Below, one piece after another: positions 9,264 through 17,755 of a stretch of DNA of 64,000 nucleotides. Position 1 is the stretch's first letter; every line of letters begins with the position of its first letter. Both the position numbers and the translations under genes were made by a program. This DNA is from Pseudomaricurvus alcaniphilus (GTDB taxonomy: Bacteria; Pseudomonadota; Gammaproteobacteria; Pseudomonadales; Cellvibrionaceae), in contig NZ_JAAOIX010000014.1 of the NCBI RefSeq assembly GCF_011440395.1, positions 62,001 to 126,000 on the forward strand, read 5' to 3'. Under the pieces are notes generated by a model. That model did not search any database. It saw only the letters and a program-made list of their open reading frames with translations, and was not told the origin of the DNA.

Positions 9264-11792
9264 ATGAAACGTTCTACCAACCTCAATAAAATACTGCTAC
9301 TCGGCTGCTGTTCCGTCAGCGTGTTGATGGGCAATGCCTACGCAGAAGATGGCGAAGATAAAAAAGCTCGCTCGAAAGTTTTGGAAGAAGTGGTTGTCAC
9401 CGCGCAGAAGCGCGAGCAGTCACTGCAGGACGTGCCCACTTCAATGAAAGTTATGAGTGGTGACGAATTCGAGGCCAATAAAATTACTGACGGCTTCGAC
9501 CTGATCAAATACCTGCCCGGTTTTGGTCTCGATGATAACCGGGAAATTCGTACTACAACACTGAAAACCCGCGGTATCGGTACCTTTACCAACTCCATCG
9601 GCTTGCAGTCTTCCAACCTGGTGGTTATCGACGGTGAGGTGCTGCCCCGCCAGTCCATGCTGAACCTGGCGGTCTCCGACGTCGAGCGGGTCGAAGCATT
9701 GCGCGGACCCCAGGGTACGCTGTTTGGTCAGAACACCTCCACCGGCCTGATTCACTATGTCACCAAGCGGCCCACTATTGGCAAGTTTAACGGCAAGGTG
9801 CGCGCCGAAGTTTCCGAATACAGTGGTCGCGACCTGAGTGCTACCGTCAACCTGCCTATCGATGATCAATGGGCCGTGCGCCTTAACGCCCAGTGGGGCG
9901 AAGAGGATGGCTGGATCGATAATACTATGCCCGGTGAAGAAGACTACGACATCGGCCAGGATGAAAAGTGGGGTTTGCGCGGGCAGGTGCTGTTTGACAA
10001 TGGCAGCAACTTTGATGCGTTGCTGCGGGCTGAGTACTCGGAGCGGGATACCAACTGTTGCTCGCAGACCGTGATTGGACCTATTAACGTCAATTTTGGC
10101 CCGAGCCCCATCATCCATGTGCAGGACGACGGCACCATTGTCGGCAGCACTTACAACACCATCAACCCGGAGTCGACCTTTGACACCCATGGTGGACCTG
10201 TAACCGCCCGGAACCGCTCAGGTAACTATGGTTCTACCGAAAATACCGGCCTGTCACTGGAGCTGAATTACGACCTGGGCGGCAACAAGCAAGTCACTTA
10301 CATTGGCAGTTATCGGGACTACGAACTGCTCAACAGTTCCACCTTCTTCAATCTGAACTTCCCAATCGAACGGGAAGCGTTTGGCGGCAATGAGTCCGTG
10401 GAAATCATTCAGCAGGAAGTGCGCTTGAGCTCATTTGGCAATGACAAGCTGGATTGGGTGGTAGGCCTGTTTTATCACGACACAAAAGGCCAGCGTTCGG
10501 AAGTACGTGATGGCTGTATCGCCGGTAACCGTGGCTTTATTGAAAATGGCATGATGGTGGGCTGTTACTCCGGTGCGTCGACCAATAATTTCCTCAACCT
10601 GTACCGCGGCACCAATATCGCCGACGCCGACACGTCAATACTGGTGCCCCAGCGTCTTCTCAATGGCGGTGACTTTACCACCAACTTTGAAAATATCGCT
10701 ATCTTTGGTCAGTTGGAGTACCAGATCACCGACCGGTTGGATGCGACCCTGGGTTTCCGTGCCCTGAAAGAAAAAGGTTCGGCCACATTTGATCGCACTG
10801 ACTTGCGCACCCCGGCTGACGGCGTCGGCATGGATACCTTCGCAGACGTGCTGGCACTGGCGGAAAATGACCCGTCGCTGTTTATCAACCGCACCGAGCC
10901 GACCAAGTTTTCGGACTCGGATACCGATGCCATCTACAAGGCGGTACTCGGTTATGACTTTACCGATGCGGTACGCGGTTATGTCAGCTATTCCACTGGT
11001 TACAAAGGCTCTTCTTATTTCGTCACCAGTAACACCAACCCCGATGAGGTCGAAAACTTCCCGACTTTACCGGAGCAGTCATCCAACTTTGAAATTGGCT
11101 TGCGTACCCGCCTGCTCGACGACCAGTTGCTCTTTAACGTGACCTGGTTTGATATGGTGGTGGAAGATTACCAGACCCGGGCATTCCGAGTATTGGATGA
11201 GGCGAACGGCATCTCCTTTGCGGGTTACGTGAATGCGGACGAAGCGCGTTCCACCGGCTTCGAGATGGACTTTGACCTGAAAGTGACCGAAAACCTCTCG
11301 GTCCAGGGTAGCTACGCGAACTTCAACGCCACCTACGAGGATTTCGCCAACGCGCCGATCTCCTGTCCTGGCGGTGCACTGCAGAGCCGCTGTTCTGTCG
11401 ATCCGGTGCTGGGCAACGTCTTTGACCAGAGTGGCTTGTCGTTCGAGAACAACGCCGAAGAGCAGTTCCTCGGTACCATTATGTACGATACCGACATCGG
11501 TGCTAGCGGTTGGGACGGCAATATTCGTGCGGTCTGGCGCTACAATGGCGAGCACACCCAAAGCATCAACGAATTGGCGCAAGGGCTGGAAGCTAACCCG
11601 TCCCACGGTATTTGGGACCTGTACTTCGGCCTGGGTAACGACCAGCTGCGCTTCAACCTGTTCGTCAAGAACGTGTTTGACAAGCCGTACACTACCAGCC
11701 AGCGCACCGATAGCCTGGGCAATGGATTTGCCTTCTTCCCGCGCGACTGGACCCGCTATGTCGGCGGCAGTGTGCAGTACTCATTCAAGTAA
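9264..11792 (+). CDS. TonB-dependent outer-membrane receptor, oligosaccharide uptake
   Basis: Outer-membrane beta-barrel of 842 residues with N-terminal plug, driven by TonB, expected to import galactan oligosaccharides. A Sec signal ends near NAYAED. The TonB-box region is LEEVVVTAQKRE, followed by the plug with the conserved VERVEALRGPQGTLFGQN segment. The barrel ends in YSFK, close to the aromatic-ending rule for outer-membrane proteins. The start ATG has GGAGAG ahead of it. It is transcribed alone between its own promoter/operator and a terminator at 11821. It is not similar enough to the second receptor (17756) to be a duplicate: the second is longer and of the 950-residue proteobacterial type. 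The ligand is inferred from the neighbours only. Confidence 0.9.
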   Translation: MKRSTNLNKILLLGCCSVSVLMGNAYAEDGEDKKARSKVLEEVVVTAQKREQSLQDVPTSMKVMSGDEFEANKITDGFDLIKYLPGFGLDDNREIRTTTLKTRGIGTFTNSIGLQSSNLVVIDGEVLPRQSMLNLAVSDVERVEALRGPQGTLFGQNTSTGLIHYVTKRPTIGKFNGKVRAEVSEYSGRDLSATVNLPIDDQWAVRLNAQWGEEDGWIDNTMPGEEDYDIGQDEKWGLRGQVLFDNGSNFDALLRAEYSERDTNCCSQTVIGPINVNFGPSPIIHVQDDGTIVGSTYNTINPESTFDTHGGPVTARNRSGNYGSTENTGLSLELNYDLGGNKQVTYIGSYRDYELLNSSTFFNLNFPIEREAFGGNESVEIIQQEVRLSSFGNDKLDWVVGLFYHDTKGQRSEVRDGCIAGNRGFIENGMMVGCYSGASTNNFLNLYRGTNIADADTSILVPQRLLNGGDFTTNFENIAIFGQLEYQITDRLDATLGFRALKEKGSATFDRTDLRTPADGVGMDTFADVLALAENDPSLFINRTEPTKFSDSDTDAIYKAVLGYDFTDAVRGYVSYSTGYKGSSYFVTSNTNPDEVENFPTLPEQSSNFEIGLRTRLLDDQLLFNVTWFDMVVEDYQTRAFRVLDEANGISFAGYVNADEARSTGFEMDFDLKVTENLSVQGSYANFNATYEDFANAPISCPGGALQSRCSVDPVLGNVFDQSGLSFENNAEEQFLGTIMYDTDIGASGWDGNIRAVWRYNGEHTQSINELAQGLEANPSHGIWDLYFGLGNDQLRFNLFVKNVFDKPYTTSQRTDSLGNGFAFFPRDWTRYVGGSVQYSFK

Positions 11793-11820
11793 CGGTCGGG
11801 TTTAAATTATTCATGCGTTC

Positions 11821-11857
11821 GGCCTCTTCTTGCTCGGCAGGGAGAGGCCTTTTTTTT
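11821..11857 (+). terminator. Rho-independent terminator after receptor gene
   Basis: A stem GGCCTCT (11821-11827) pairs with AGAGGCC (11843-11849), with a 15-nt loop, and is followed by eight T residues. It separates the receptor gene from the catabolic operon promoter. Confidence 0.85.
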
Positions 11858-11905
11858 GCGCTGCTGTGAACGACATTCTATTTTCGTCCAGCAGGTAAAA
11901 ATAGA

Positions 11906-11934
11906 TTGCGCGTATAAACATCATATGTTTAAAT
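11906..11934 (+). promoter_or_regulatory. Promoter and regulon operator of catabolic operon
   Basis: TTGCGC (11906-11911), 17 bp, TTAAAT (11929-11934), with the operator TAAACATCATATGTTTA at 11915-11931. ATAGATTG stands where the other copies have ACATATTG. It precedes the five-gene operon that begins at 12018. Confidence 0.85.
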
Positions 11935-12017
11935 TGTTCATATGTGGAATGGTAGGTTAGGCGTGGCGCTGCGGATTTACCGGTTTAGCGGCCACTATCG
12001 ACCAGAGAGGTGAATTT

Positions 12018-13451
12018 ATGACGTTTTCCAAACAACTGTATATCGGCGGCGAGTTGGTGGCGGGGCAGTCCGTGGCCGATGTAATCAACCCCGCCACTGA
12101 GCAAGTTGTCGGCACTGTTGCTGTTGCCGGGTTGGCCGAGGTGGACACTGCGCTGCAAGCGGCGCAGCGTGCTTTTCCCAAGTGGGCTGCGACCAGTATC
12201 AGTGAGCGCTGTGCGTGGATGCACAAACTGCGCGACGCCGTCATTGCCAACGAACAACATCTGCGCGAGTGCGTGCATTTGGAGATGGGCAAGAGCTGGG
12301 CTGATACCCAGGAGGATTTCGACGGCCTGGTCAACAGCTTGCAATTTTATGCGGAAGAGATTGCCCGGTTGCGAGCGGAAGAATTGGTGGACCGGGAGGG
12401 TACCCACAGTCACAGATTGCTGCACGAGCCGGTGGGCGTCGTCGGTGCCTTCCTGGCCTGGAACTTTCCGCTGCTTAACCTGGCTTACAAAATCGGCCCG
12501 GCCATGGCCAGTGGCTGCCCGATAGTGATCAAGCCCTCCTTGAAGACGCCGCTGTCGGCATACGCCGTGGGTGAACTCTGCGCCCAAATCGGCTTGCCGG
12601 CGGGAGTGGTCAGTATTGTTGGCGGCCAGGACCAGGTGGTTGGGGACGCCATATCCGCCTCCACCATTCCGGCCATGCTGACGTTGATCGGTTCGACCCC
12701 CACCGGGCTGCATATCATTCGTACCGGTTCCACCTCGCTGAAGCGATATTCCATGGAGTTGGGTGGCAATGCGCCGGTGCTGGTGTTTGCCGATGCCGAT
12801 CTGGACCTGGCCGCGGATATTGTCTGTGGGCTCAAGTTCAGTAACTCGGGCCAGATTTGTGTGACCCCGAACCGGGTTTTCGTAGAGCAGAGCGTGGCCG
12901 CCAGCTTCCGCGATAAAGTTGTTGCCCGAGCCAGGGCGGTGCGGGTTGGTTTCGACAAGAGTGCTGATATCGGCATGGGCCCGGTAATCGACGGCGGTGC
13001 CTGGCAGCGCATCGACGGGCTGGTCAAGGACGCCGTGGAAAACGGCGCGCAACTGCTGGCCGGCGGCGGTCGACCGGAGGGGCTGGAGGTGGGCCATTTT
13101 TATGCGCCGACGGTGCTGGACGGAGTTGACGAGTCCATGCGCATCTACCGCGAAGAGGTGTTTGGCCCAGTGGTTAGCCTGATGACTTTCAGCGACGAAG
13201 CCACTGTGCTGGCGCAAGCCAACGATACCGACGCGGGCCTGACCGCCTATGTCTTCAGTCGAGACCTGCAGAAAACCGAGCGCTGTGCTGCCCGCTTGCG
13301 CTTTGGAGAAGTTCAGATCAATGGCGTCAAGTACGGTATGGATCTGCCCCATTGTGGCCTCAACCAATCGGGAGTAGGGGTCGACGGTTCACATTTGGCA
13401 CTGGATGAGTATTTAACGCCCAAGCGTATCTCGCGTGCACTACTGGTATAA
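12018..13451 (+). CDS. Aldehyde dehydrogenase, probable 3,6-anhydro-D-galactose dehydrogenase
   Basis: NAD(P)-dependent aldehyde dehydrogenase of 477 residues, cytoplasmic. In carrageenan users an enzyme of this family oxidises 3,6-anhydro-D-galactose to 3,6-anhydro-D-galactonate. The family features are complete: AWNFPLLN for cofactor binding, ELGGNAP with the general-base Glu, SGQIC with the catalytic Cys, and EVFGPV near the C-terminus. GAGAGG lies ahead of the ATG. It is the first gene of an operon with the cycloisomerase-like enzyme (11-bp gap), KDGal kinase, KDPGal aldolase and a DUF4862-like gene, exactly the set needed downstream of anhydrogalactose. The substrate is inferred from that order, which matches the Dau pathway; a lactaldehyde or succinate semialdehyde dehydrogenase would look similar in isolation. 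Confidence 0.8.
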   Translation: MTFSKQLYIGGELVAGQSVADVINPATEQVVGTVAVAGLAEVDTALQAAQRAFPKWAATSISERCAWMHKLRDAVIANEQHLRECVHLEMGKSWADTQEDFDGLVNSLQFYAEEIARLRAEELVDREGTHSHRLLHEPVGVVGAFLAWNFPLLNLAYKIGPAMASGCPIVIKPSLKTPLSAYAVGELCAQIGLPAGVVSIVGGQDQVVGDAISASTIPAMLTLIGSTPTGLHIIRTGSTSLKRYSMELGGNAPVLVFADADLDLAADIVCGLKFSNSGQICVTPNRVFVEQSVAASFRDKVVARARAVRVGFDKSADIGMGPVIDGGAWQRIDGLVKDAVENGAQLLAGGGRPEGLEVGHFYAPTVLDGVDESMRIYREEVFGPVVSLMTFSDEATVLAQANDTDAGLTAYVFSRDLQKTERCAARLRFGEVQINGVKYGMDLPHCGLNQSGVGVDGSHLALDEYLTPKRISRALLV

Positions 13452-13462
13452 AAGGAACTCTA

Positions 13463-14626
13463 ATGAAAATCACAGAAATCATCAGTCACGTCCTCCAGTA
13501 CGATCTGGAAGAAGAGTTGGGCTACTCCCAGCAGTATTACCTGAAGCGGACCGCGCACCTGGTTGAAGTGCGCACCGATATCGGTGTCACCGGTTGGGGT
13601 GAATGCTTTGGTGGCGGCAACATCGCCTTTGCCAACGAGACCATCGTGGAAAAGGTGATTCAGCCCATGATCCTCGGCATGAATCCGCTGGATCGCGATG
13701 TTATCTGGCACAAGGTCTACAACCTGTTGCGCGACCACGGTCAAAAAGGTATGCCCATACAGTCGCTGTCCGGTGTCGATATTGCACTCTGGGATATTGC
13801 TGGAAAAATTCACGACAAGCCGGTTTATCAGCTGCTCGGTGGCGCGTTCCGCGACCGCATCGAGGTCTACGGCTACGGCATGATGTTGCAACGAGTACCG
13901 GACCTGAAAGAGCGGTTTGCCCGTGACAGTGCTGCCATTGTCGAGGCGGGTTTCAAGGCCGCGAAGATGAAAATTGGCATCAGTCCGGCGCGGGATATTG
14001 AGCTGGTGGAAACTGTGCGCAATGCCGTCGGTCCGGATTTCCAGTTGATGGTGGATGCCAACCACGCCTACACCGCTCGCGAGGCTATCCCGCTGGGGCG
14101 TGAGTTGGAGCGGCTTGGGGTCTACTGGTTTGAAGAGCCGGTTGCATCAGAAGACCAGCAGGGCTATCGGGATCTGTGCGAGGCACTGGATATGAATATC
14201 GCCGGTGGTGAGGGGGAGTTCACTCGTTGGGGTTTTCGCGACCTGATTAAAAACCGCTGTGTTGACGTCTTGCAGCCCGAAGTGTGCGCGCTGGGCGGTA
14301 TTACGGAATATCAAAAAGTACTGGCCATGGCCCAGGCGCATTTTGTGCCGATCGTGAACCATGTCTGGGGGTCGGCAGTGGCGGTAGCGACCAATCTGCA
14401 CCTGATTGCTTCAATGCCGGATCTGCCCGGCGCTGCTCACCCGGTTCAGCCGATGCTGGAGTACGACACCACGCCCAATCAGTTTCGCGAGGAGTTGTTG
14501 CTGAATCCGCTGCGCATCGGTGAGCAGGTGAAACAGAGCGGTGGCACAGTGGCGTTGCCCCAGGGCCCCGGCCTCGGTATCGAGCCGGACCCGGACTTTA
14601 TCCGCCATTTTTCAGTAACCGGTTAA
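13463..14626 (+). CDS. Enolase-superfamily enzyme, probable 3,6-anhydrogalactonate cycloisomerase
   Basis: 387-residue member of the mandelate racemase subgroup. In the anhydrogalactose route such an enzyme opens the 3,6-anhydro ring of the acid to give 2-keto-3-deoxygalactonate. Visible residues are the KMKIG catalytic lysines, metal ligands in VDANHAY, FEEPV and GGEGE, and the His of VNHVWGS as the opposite base. This set differs from the galactonate-dehydratase-like gene at 5669, which lacks the KxK pair. AAGGAAC lies 5 nt before the ATG, 11 bp after the aldehyde dehydrogenase. The position between that dehydrogenase and KDGal kinase supports the role; other acid-sugar dehydratase activity remains possible. 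Confidence 0.78.
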   Translation: MKITEIISHVLQYDLEEELGYSQQYYLKRTAHLVEVRTDIGVTGWGECFGGGNIAFANETIVEKVIQPMILGMNPLDRDVIWHKVYNLLRDHGQKGMPIQSLSGVDIALWDIAGKIHDKPVYQLLGGAFRDRIEVYGYGMMLQRVPDLKERFARDSAAIVEAGFKAAKMKIGISPARDIELVETVRNAVGPDFQLMVDANHAYTAREAIPLGRELERLGVYWFEEPVASEDQQGYRDLCEALDMNIAGGEGEFTRWGFRDLIKNRCVDVLQPEVCALGGITEYQKVLAMAQAHFVPIVNHVWGSAVAVATNLHLIASMPDLPGAAHPVQPMLEYDTTPNQFREELLLNPLRIGEQVKQSGGTVALPQGPGLGIEPDPDFIRHFSVTG

Positions 14627-14657
14627 TCGCCGTAAGCGCGAGACGGAGCATTAGAGA

Positions 14658-15662
14658 ATGAACGATAACAGTCTGCAAGCGCCGGCGCTGATCTGCGTCG
14701 ACTGGGGCAGCAGTAATTTTCGCGCCTTTCTGCTCGACGGCGAGGGAAACTTGCTGGACAGCATCCGCGCGCAGCAGGGTATGTTGACCCTGCGCCAGGA
14801 GCAGTTCGAAACCACGTTACTGGATCTGATTGCACCCTGGCTGGAAGGCCGATCACTGCCTGTGCTTATGGCCGGGATGGTGGGCAGTGCCCAGGGTTGG
14901 CGCGACGCCGGCTATGTGGATTGCCCGGTGACCCTGGATCGCCTGGCGGCGCAGTTGTGTTGGGTGAGCAATGGCGCCGGGCTGAAAATTGGCATAGTGC
15001 CTGGTATCCGGGCGCGCTCCCAATTTGAGCAGGCGGATGTTATGCGCGGCGAAGAGGTGCAGGTGTTTGGCGCCTTGCGCCTGTTGCAAAAGATGGCTTC
15101 CGAGCGGGAGGTGTTGTCCCGGGGCGAGGCGCTGTTCTGCCTGCCCGGCACCCACTGCAAATGGGCCAGTATCGCCGGGCCTGCCGAGCAGGCACAGATA
15201 CTGACCTTTGCCACGCAAATGACCGGCGAACTCTACAGCCTGTTGCGCCAGCACAGTATTCTCGGGCGCTTGATCAGTACCGACGCGGCCGAACAGGACG
15301 ACAATTTCAGCGCCTTTGATCGCGGTGTTGCCCGCAGTCGTGCCGGCGGCGGTTTGCTGCACCACCTCTTTAGCGCGCGCACGGAGGTTTTGAGCGGAAC
15401 CTTGAGCGGTGCCGAAATTGGCAGCTATATGTCTGGCATGCTGTTAGGTCACGAGGTTAAGGCGATGTTGGCAACGCTGGCGCAAACCGCCACGGTTTAC
15501 CTGGTTGGCAGTGACAGTCTCAATACACGCTATCGGCGAGTGCTGGAGCAAGCCGGGGTAAATGTGTGCCCGGTCAACGGCGACCAGGCCGCCTGGCAGG
15601 GCATGCTCAGTATTGCCAGGCAAGCCGGGCTTATCAATGAAGAGGAAAACGGGAATGACTGA
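14658..15662 (+). CDS. dgoK: 2-dehydro-3-deoxygalactonokinase
   Basis: Cytoplasmic ATP-dependent kinase that phosphorylates 2-keto-3-deoxygalactonate at C6, joining the anhydrogalactose and galactonate branches. It has 334 residues, usual for DgoK. The N-terminal phosphate-binding segment CVDWGSSNFRAFLLD and the central LPGTHCKWA motif are characteristic. The stop codon lies inside the next gene: the two reading frames overlap by 8 bp, which suggests translational coupling with the aldolase. It is the third gene of the catabolic operon. Confidence 0.92.
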   Translation: MNDNSLQAPALICVDWGSSNFRAFLLDGEGNLLDSIRAQQGMLTLRQEQFETTLLDLIAPWLEGRSLPVLMAGMVGSAQGWRDAGYVDCPVTLDRLAAQLCWVSNGAGLKIGIVPGIRARSQFEQADVMRGEEVQVFGALRLLQKMASEREVLSRGEALFCLPGTHCKWASIAGPAEQAQILTFATQMTGELYSLLRQHSILGRLISTDAAEQDDNFSAFDRGVARSRAGGGLLHHLFSARTEVLSGTLSGAEIGSYMSGMLLGHEVKAMLATLAQTATVYLVGSDSLNTRYRRVLEQAGVNVCPVNGDQAAWQGMLSIARQAGLINEEENGND

Positions 15663-16299
15663 ATTAACTCTGGCGGCTGCACTGCAGCAACTGCCACTGG
15701 TGGCGATTTTGCGCGGCGTGACGCCGCAGGAAGTGTTGGCCATAGCCAAGGTGATCAAGGCTGCGGGTTTTGGCGTGATTGAAGTGCCGCTCAATTCGCC
15801 GGATCCCTATGCCAGCATTAAGCTGCTGGCCGAGAGCATGGGTGATGAGGTGCTAATCGGTGCCGGTACGGTGCTCGATTGCGAACAGGTGGACCGCGTC
15901 GCAGCGGCCGGTGGTCGACTGATTATCTCTCCCCATGCCGACACCGAGGTTATCGCTTACAGCAAGCAACAGGGGCTCTATTCAGTGCCCGGCTTTTATA
16001 CGCCGACGGAAGCGTTTGCGGCGATCAAGGCCGGCGCCGATGCCCTCAAGTTGTTTCCTGCTGATACCCTGGGCGCCCAGGGTCTCAAGGCCATGACTGC
16101 GGTATTGCCACCGGCCATGCCAATCCTGCCTGTGGGCGGTGTGGCTGCGGAAAGTGGTTGTATGAGTGATTTTCTCAAGGCCGGGGCCAAGGGGTTTGGG
16201 CTGGGCTCCGGGTTGTACAAGGCCGGCATGAGTGTCGAGGCGGTGCAAGCCAACGCCGAAGCCTATGTGACTGCCTGGCAGAAGGCGCTATTATCCTAG
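15655..16299 (+). CDS. dgoA: 2-dehydro-3-deoxy-6-phosphogalactonate aldolase
   Basis: Class I aldolase of 214 residues splitting KDPGal into pyruvate and glyceraldehyde-3-phosphate. The Schiff-base Lys sits in ADALKLFPA, and the catalytic Glu in FGVIEVPLN. The ATG at 15655 follows GAGGAAAACGGGA and lies inside the end of dgoK; a longer in-frame extension exists but overlaps dgoK by 101 bp and has no ribosome-binding site. By sequence KDPG and KDPGal aldolases are alike; the adjoining dgoK makes the galacto form likely. Confidence 0.92.
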   Translation: MTELTLAAALQQLPLVAILRGVTPQEVLAIAKVIKAAGFGVIEVPLNSPDPYASIKLLAESMGDEVLIGAGTVLDCEQVDRVAAAGGRLIISPHADTEVIAYSKQQGLYSVPGFYTPTEAFAAIKAGADALKLFPADTLGAQGLKAMTAVLPPAMPILPVGGVAAESGCMSDFLKAGAKGFGLGSGLYKAGMSVEAVQANAEAYVTAWQKALLS

Positions 16300-16327
16300 C
16301 TCCGATAACCTGCACGAGCTCAATACT

Positions 16328-17290
16328 ATGAAATACATCCTTGGCGCCTACAGCACTGCTCCAGTAACTGCGGAGTGGAACCCGGAGTTACAAGCGCAAT
16401 ACTTTGCGCAATTGAAAACGTTGCCCAATCTGCAGGGGCTGGAGCACCCGTTTGCCGGTAGCCTGCACCCCTATGATGAGCAGTGGTTCCTGCAAAATAT
16501 TGACCCTCAATGGGACTTTGTCTTCACCTGTATACCAGGCGTCATGGATCACATTGGTCGCGACCCGGAATTTGGTCTCGCTGCCGATGATGAGCGGGGT
16601 CGACAGGCGGCACTGGAGTTTTGTGAGCAAGCCCGGCTAGCGGTGTTGCAGCTCAACCGTCATGTTGGGCGCCAGGCGGTTAAATTTGTGCAGCTGCACA
16701 GCAGTCCCAATCGCGCCAAAGCCAGTTCCTCATCGGCTCGGGCCTTACAAGCGTCACTGGAAACCTTGCACAGTCGGGATTGGGATGGGGCCGGGTTGCT
16801 GATTGAGCACTGTGATACCTATATAGAAGGGCAGGCGCCGGCCAAGGGTTTCCTCACCATCGAGGAAGAGATTGCGGCGCTAACTGCGGCCAATGAAAGC
16901 ACCGGCGGCAGTATGGGAATCTGCATCAATTGGGGCCGCTCGGCACTGGAAACCCGAAATGCCCAGGGCCCGCTTGACCATATTGCCAAGGCCCGCAGTG
17001 CCGACCTGTTGCGCGGCTTGATGTTTTCCGGCGCATCTCCCGCAGACTCTCCCTATGGCGCCTGGAAAGACAGCCATATGCCGCCGGCGCAGGCGTTTGG
17101 TATCAAGCACTTCGCCAGCGACTCGTTACTCACCGCCGACGAGATGCGCAAGTGCCTGCACGCCAGCGATTATAAAAACCTCGATTATTTAGGGGTAAAA
17201 ATAGCCGTCAGGCCGGCGGAGTCAGGTGTCGCAGAACGGGTTGCGTTTAATCGCGATGCGCTGGCGATACTGGACCAGCTTACGGCTTGA
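16328..17290 (+). CDS. DUF4862-like TIM-barrel protein of unknown function
   Basis: 320-residue cytoplasmic protein with no signal peptide, last gene of the catabolic operon, 28 bp after the aldolase. It starts with MKYILGAYSTAP and contains VKFVQLHSSPNRA, LLIEHCDTY, INWGRSALETR and LLRGLMFSGA. From memory this pattern belongs to the DUF4862 family, distantly like xylose-isomerase-type TIM barrels; His and Glu in IEHCD could bind metal. No activity is known to me for it. The operon suggests work on a galactose or anhydrogalactose derivative, for example epimerisation, isomerisation or repair of a side product. The family name is recalled, not searched. Confidence 0.7.
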   Translation: MKYILGAYSTAPVTAEWNPELQAQYFAQLKTLPNLQGLEHPFAGSLHPYDEQWFLQNIDPQWDFVFTCIPGVMDHIGRDPEFGLAADDERGRQAALEFCEQARLAVLQLNRHVGRQAVKFVQLHSSPNRAKASSSSARALQASLETLHSRDWDGAGLLIEHCDTYIEGQAPAKGFLTIEEEIAALTAANESTGGSMGICINWGRSALETRNAQGPLDHIAKARSADLLRGLMFSGASPADSPYGAWKDSHMPPAQAFGIKHFASDSLLTADEMRKCLHASDYKNLDYLGVKIAVRPAESGVAERVAFNRDALAILDQLTA

Positions 17291-17432
17291 GTTAGCCATT
17301 AAATAAGGCCAGCCTGTCACCCGGCGCAGCATTTTTTGCCCGTGTGTTTGCTGGCACTTCGAAAATTAGTGTGCATCCAGAAACTGGAAGATTCACTTTA
17401 CTCTGGTTTCCCCGTTAACCAAGATGAAAAAG

Positions 17433-17454
17433 CAGCGCTTCTGGAGAGGCGCTG
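17433..17454. terminator. Weak hairpin after catabolic operon
   Basis: CAGCGC (17433-17438) pairs with GCGCTG (17449-17454). TTTTCC follows on the plus strand, and on the minus strand the stem is followed by CTTTTTC. This is a modest candidate for a terminator; the stem is only six pairs. Confidence 0.35.
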
Positions 17455-17564
17455 ATCAATTTTCCTCGCATGACCCATCTCGCCGCCTGTTGGTTGGCGC
17501 TCCTGAATATTTTTCCAGTACCCGCTTTCTTGTAATTCTGCTCGCATAAAAACAGGCGAACATA

Positions 17565-17593
17565 TTGCACCCTTAAACATCATATGTTTAAAT
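17565..17593 (+). promoter_or_regulatory. Promoter and regulon operator of second receptor
   Basis: TTGCAC (17565-17570), 17 bp, TTAAAT (17588-17593), with the operator TAAACATCATATGTTTA at 17574-17590 and ACATATTG at 17560-17567. Apart from this and the weak hairpin, the stretch 17291-17755 shows nothing further. Confidence 0.87.
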
Positions 17594-17755
17594 AAATACT
17601 ATTAAAAGCACTACTTAAGAAAGTCTGCTAAAGATACAGCGGCGCATGATCTCCGCCCTGTGTCCCCGGTTACGCCCGGTTTGGCAGGACAGCTTAAGCG
17701 CCAGTTTATAACTATAAATTCAATTCAACCCCAAGCTAAAAAGGTGGCAATCTCG

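Noticed and set aside
17660-17755. Longer N-terminus for the second receptor
   Set aside because: It puts 32 residues before the signal peptide; the ATG at 17756 has AAGGTGG.
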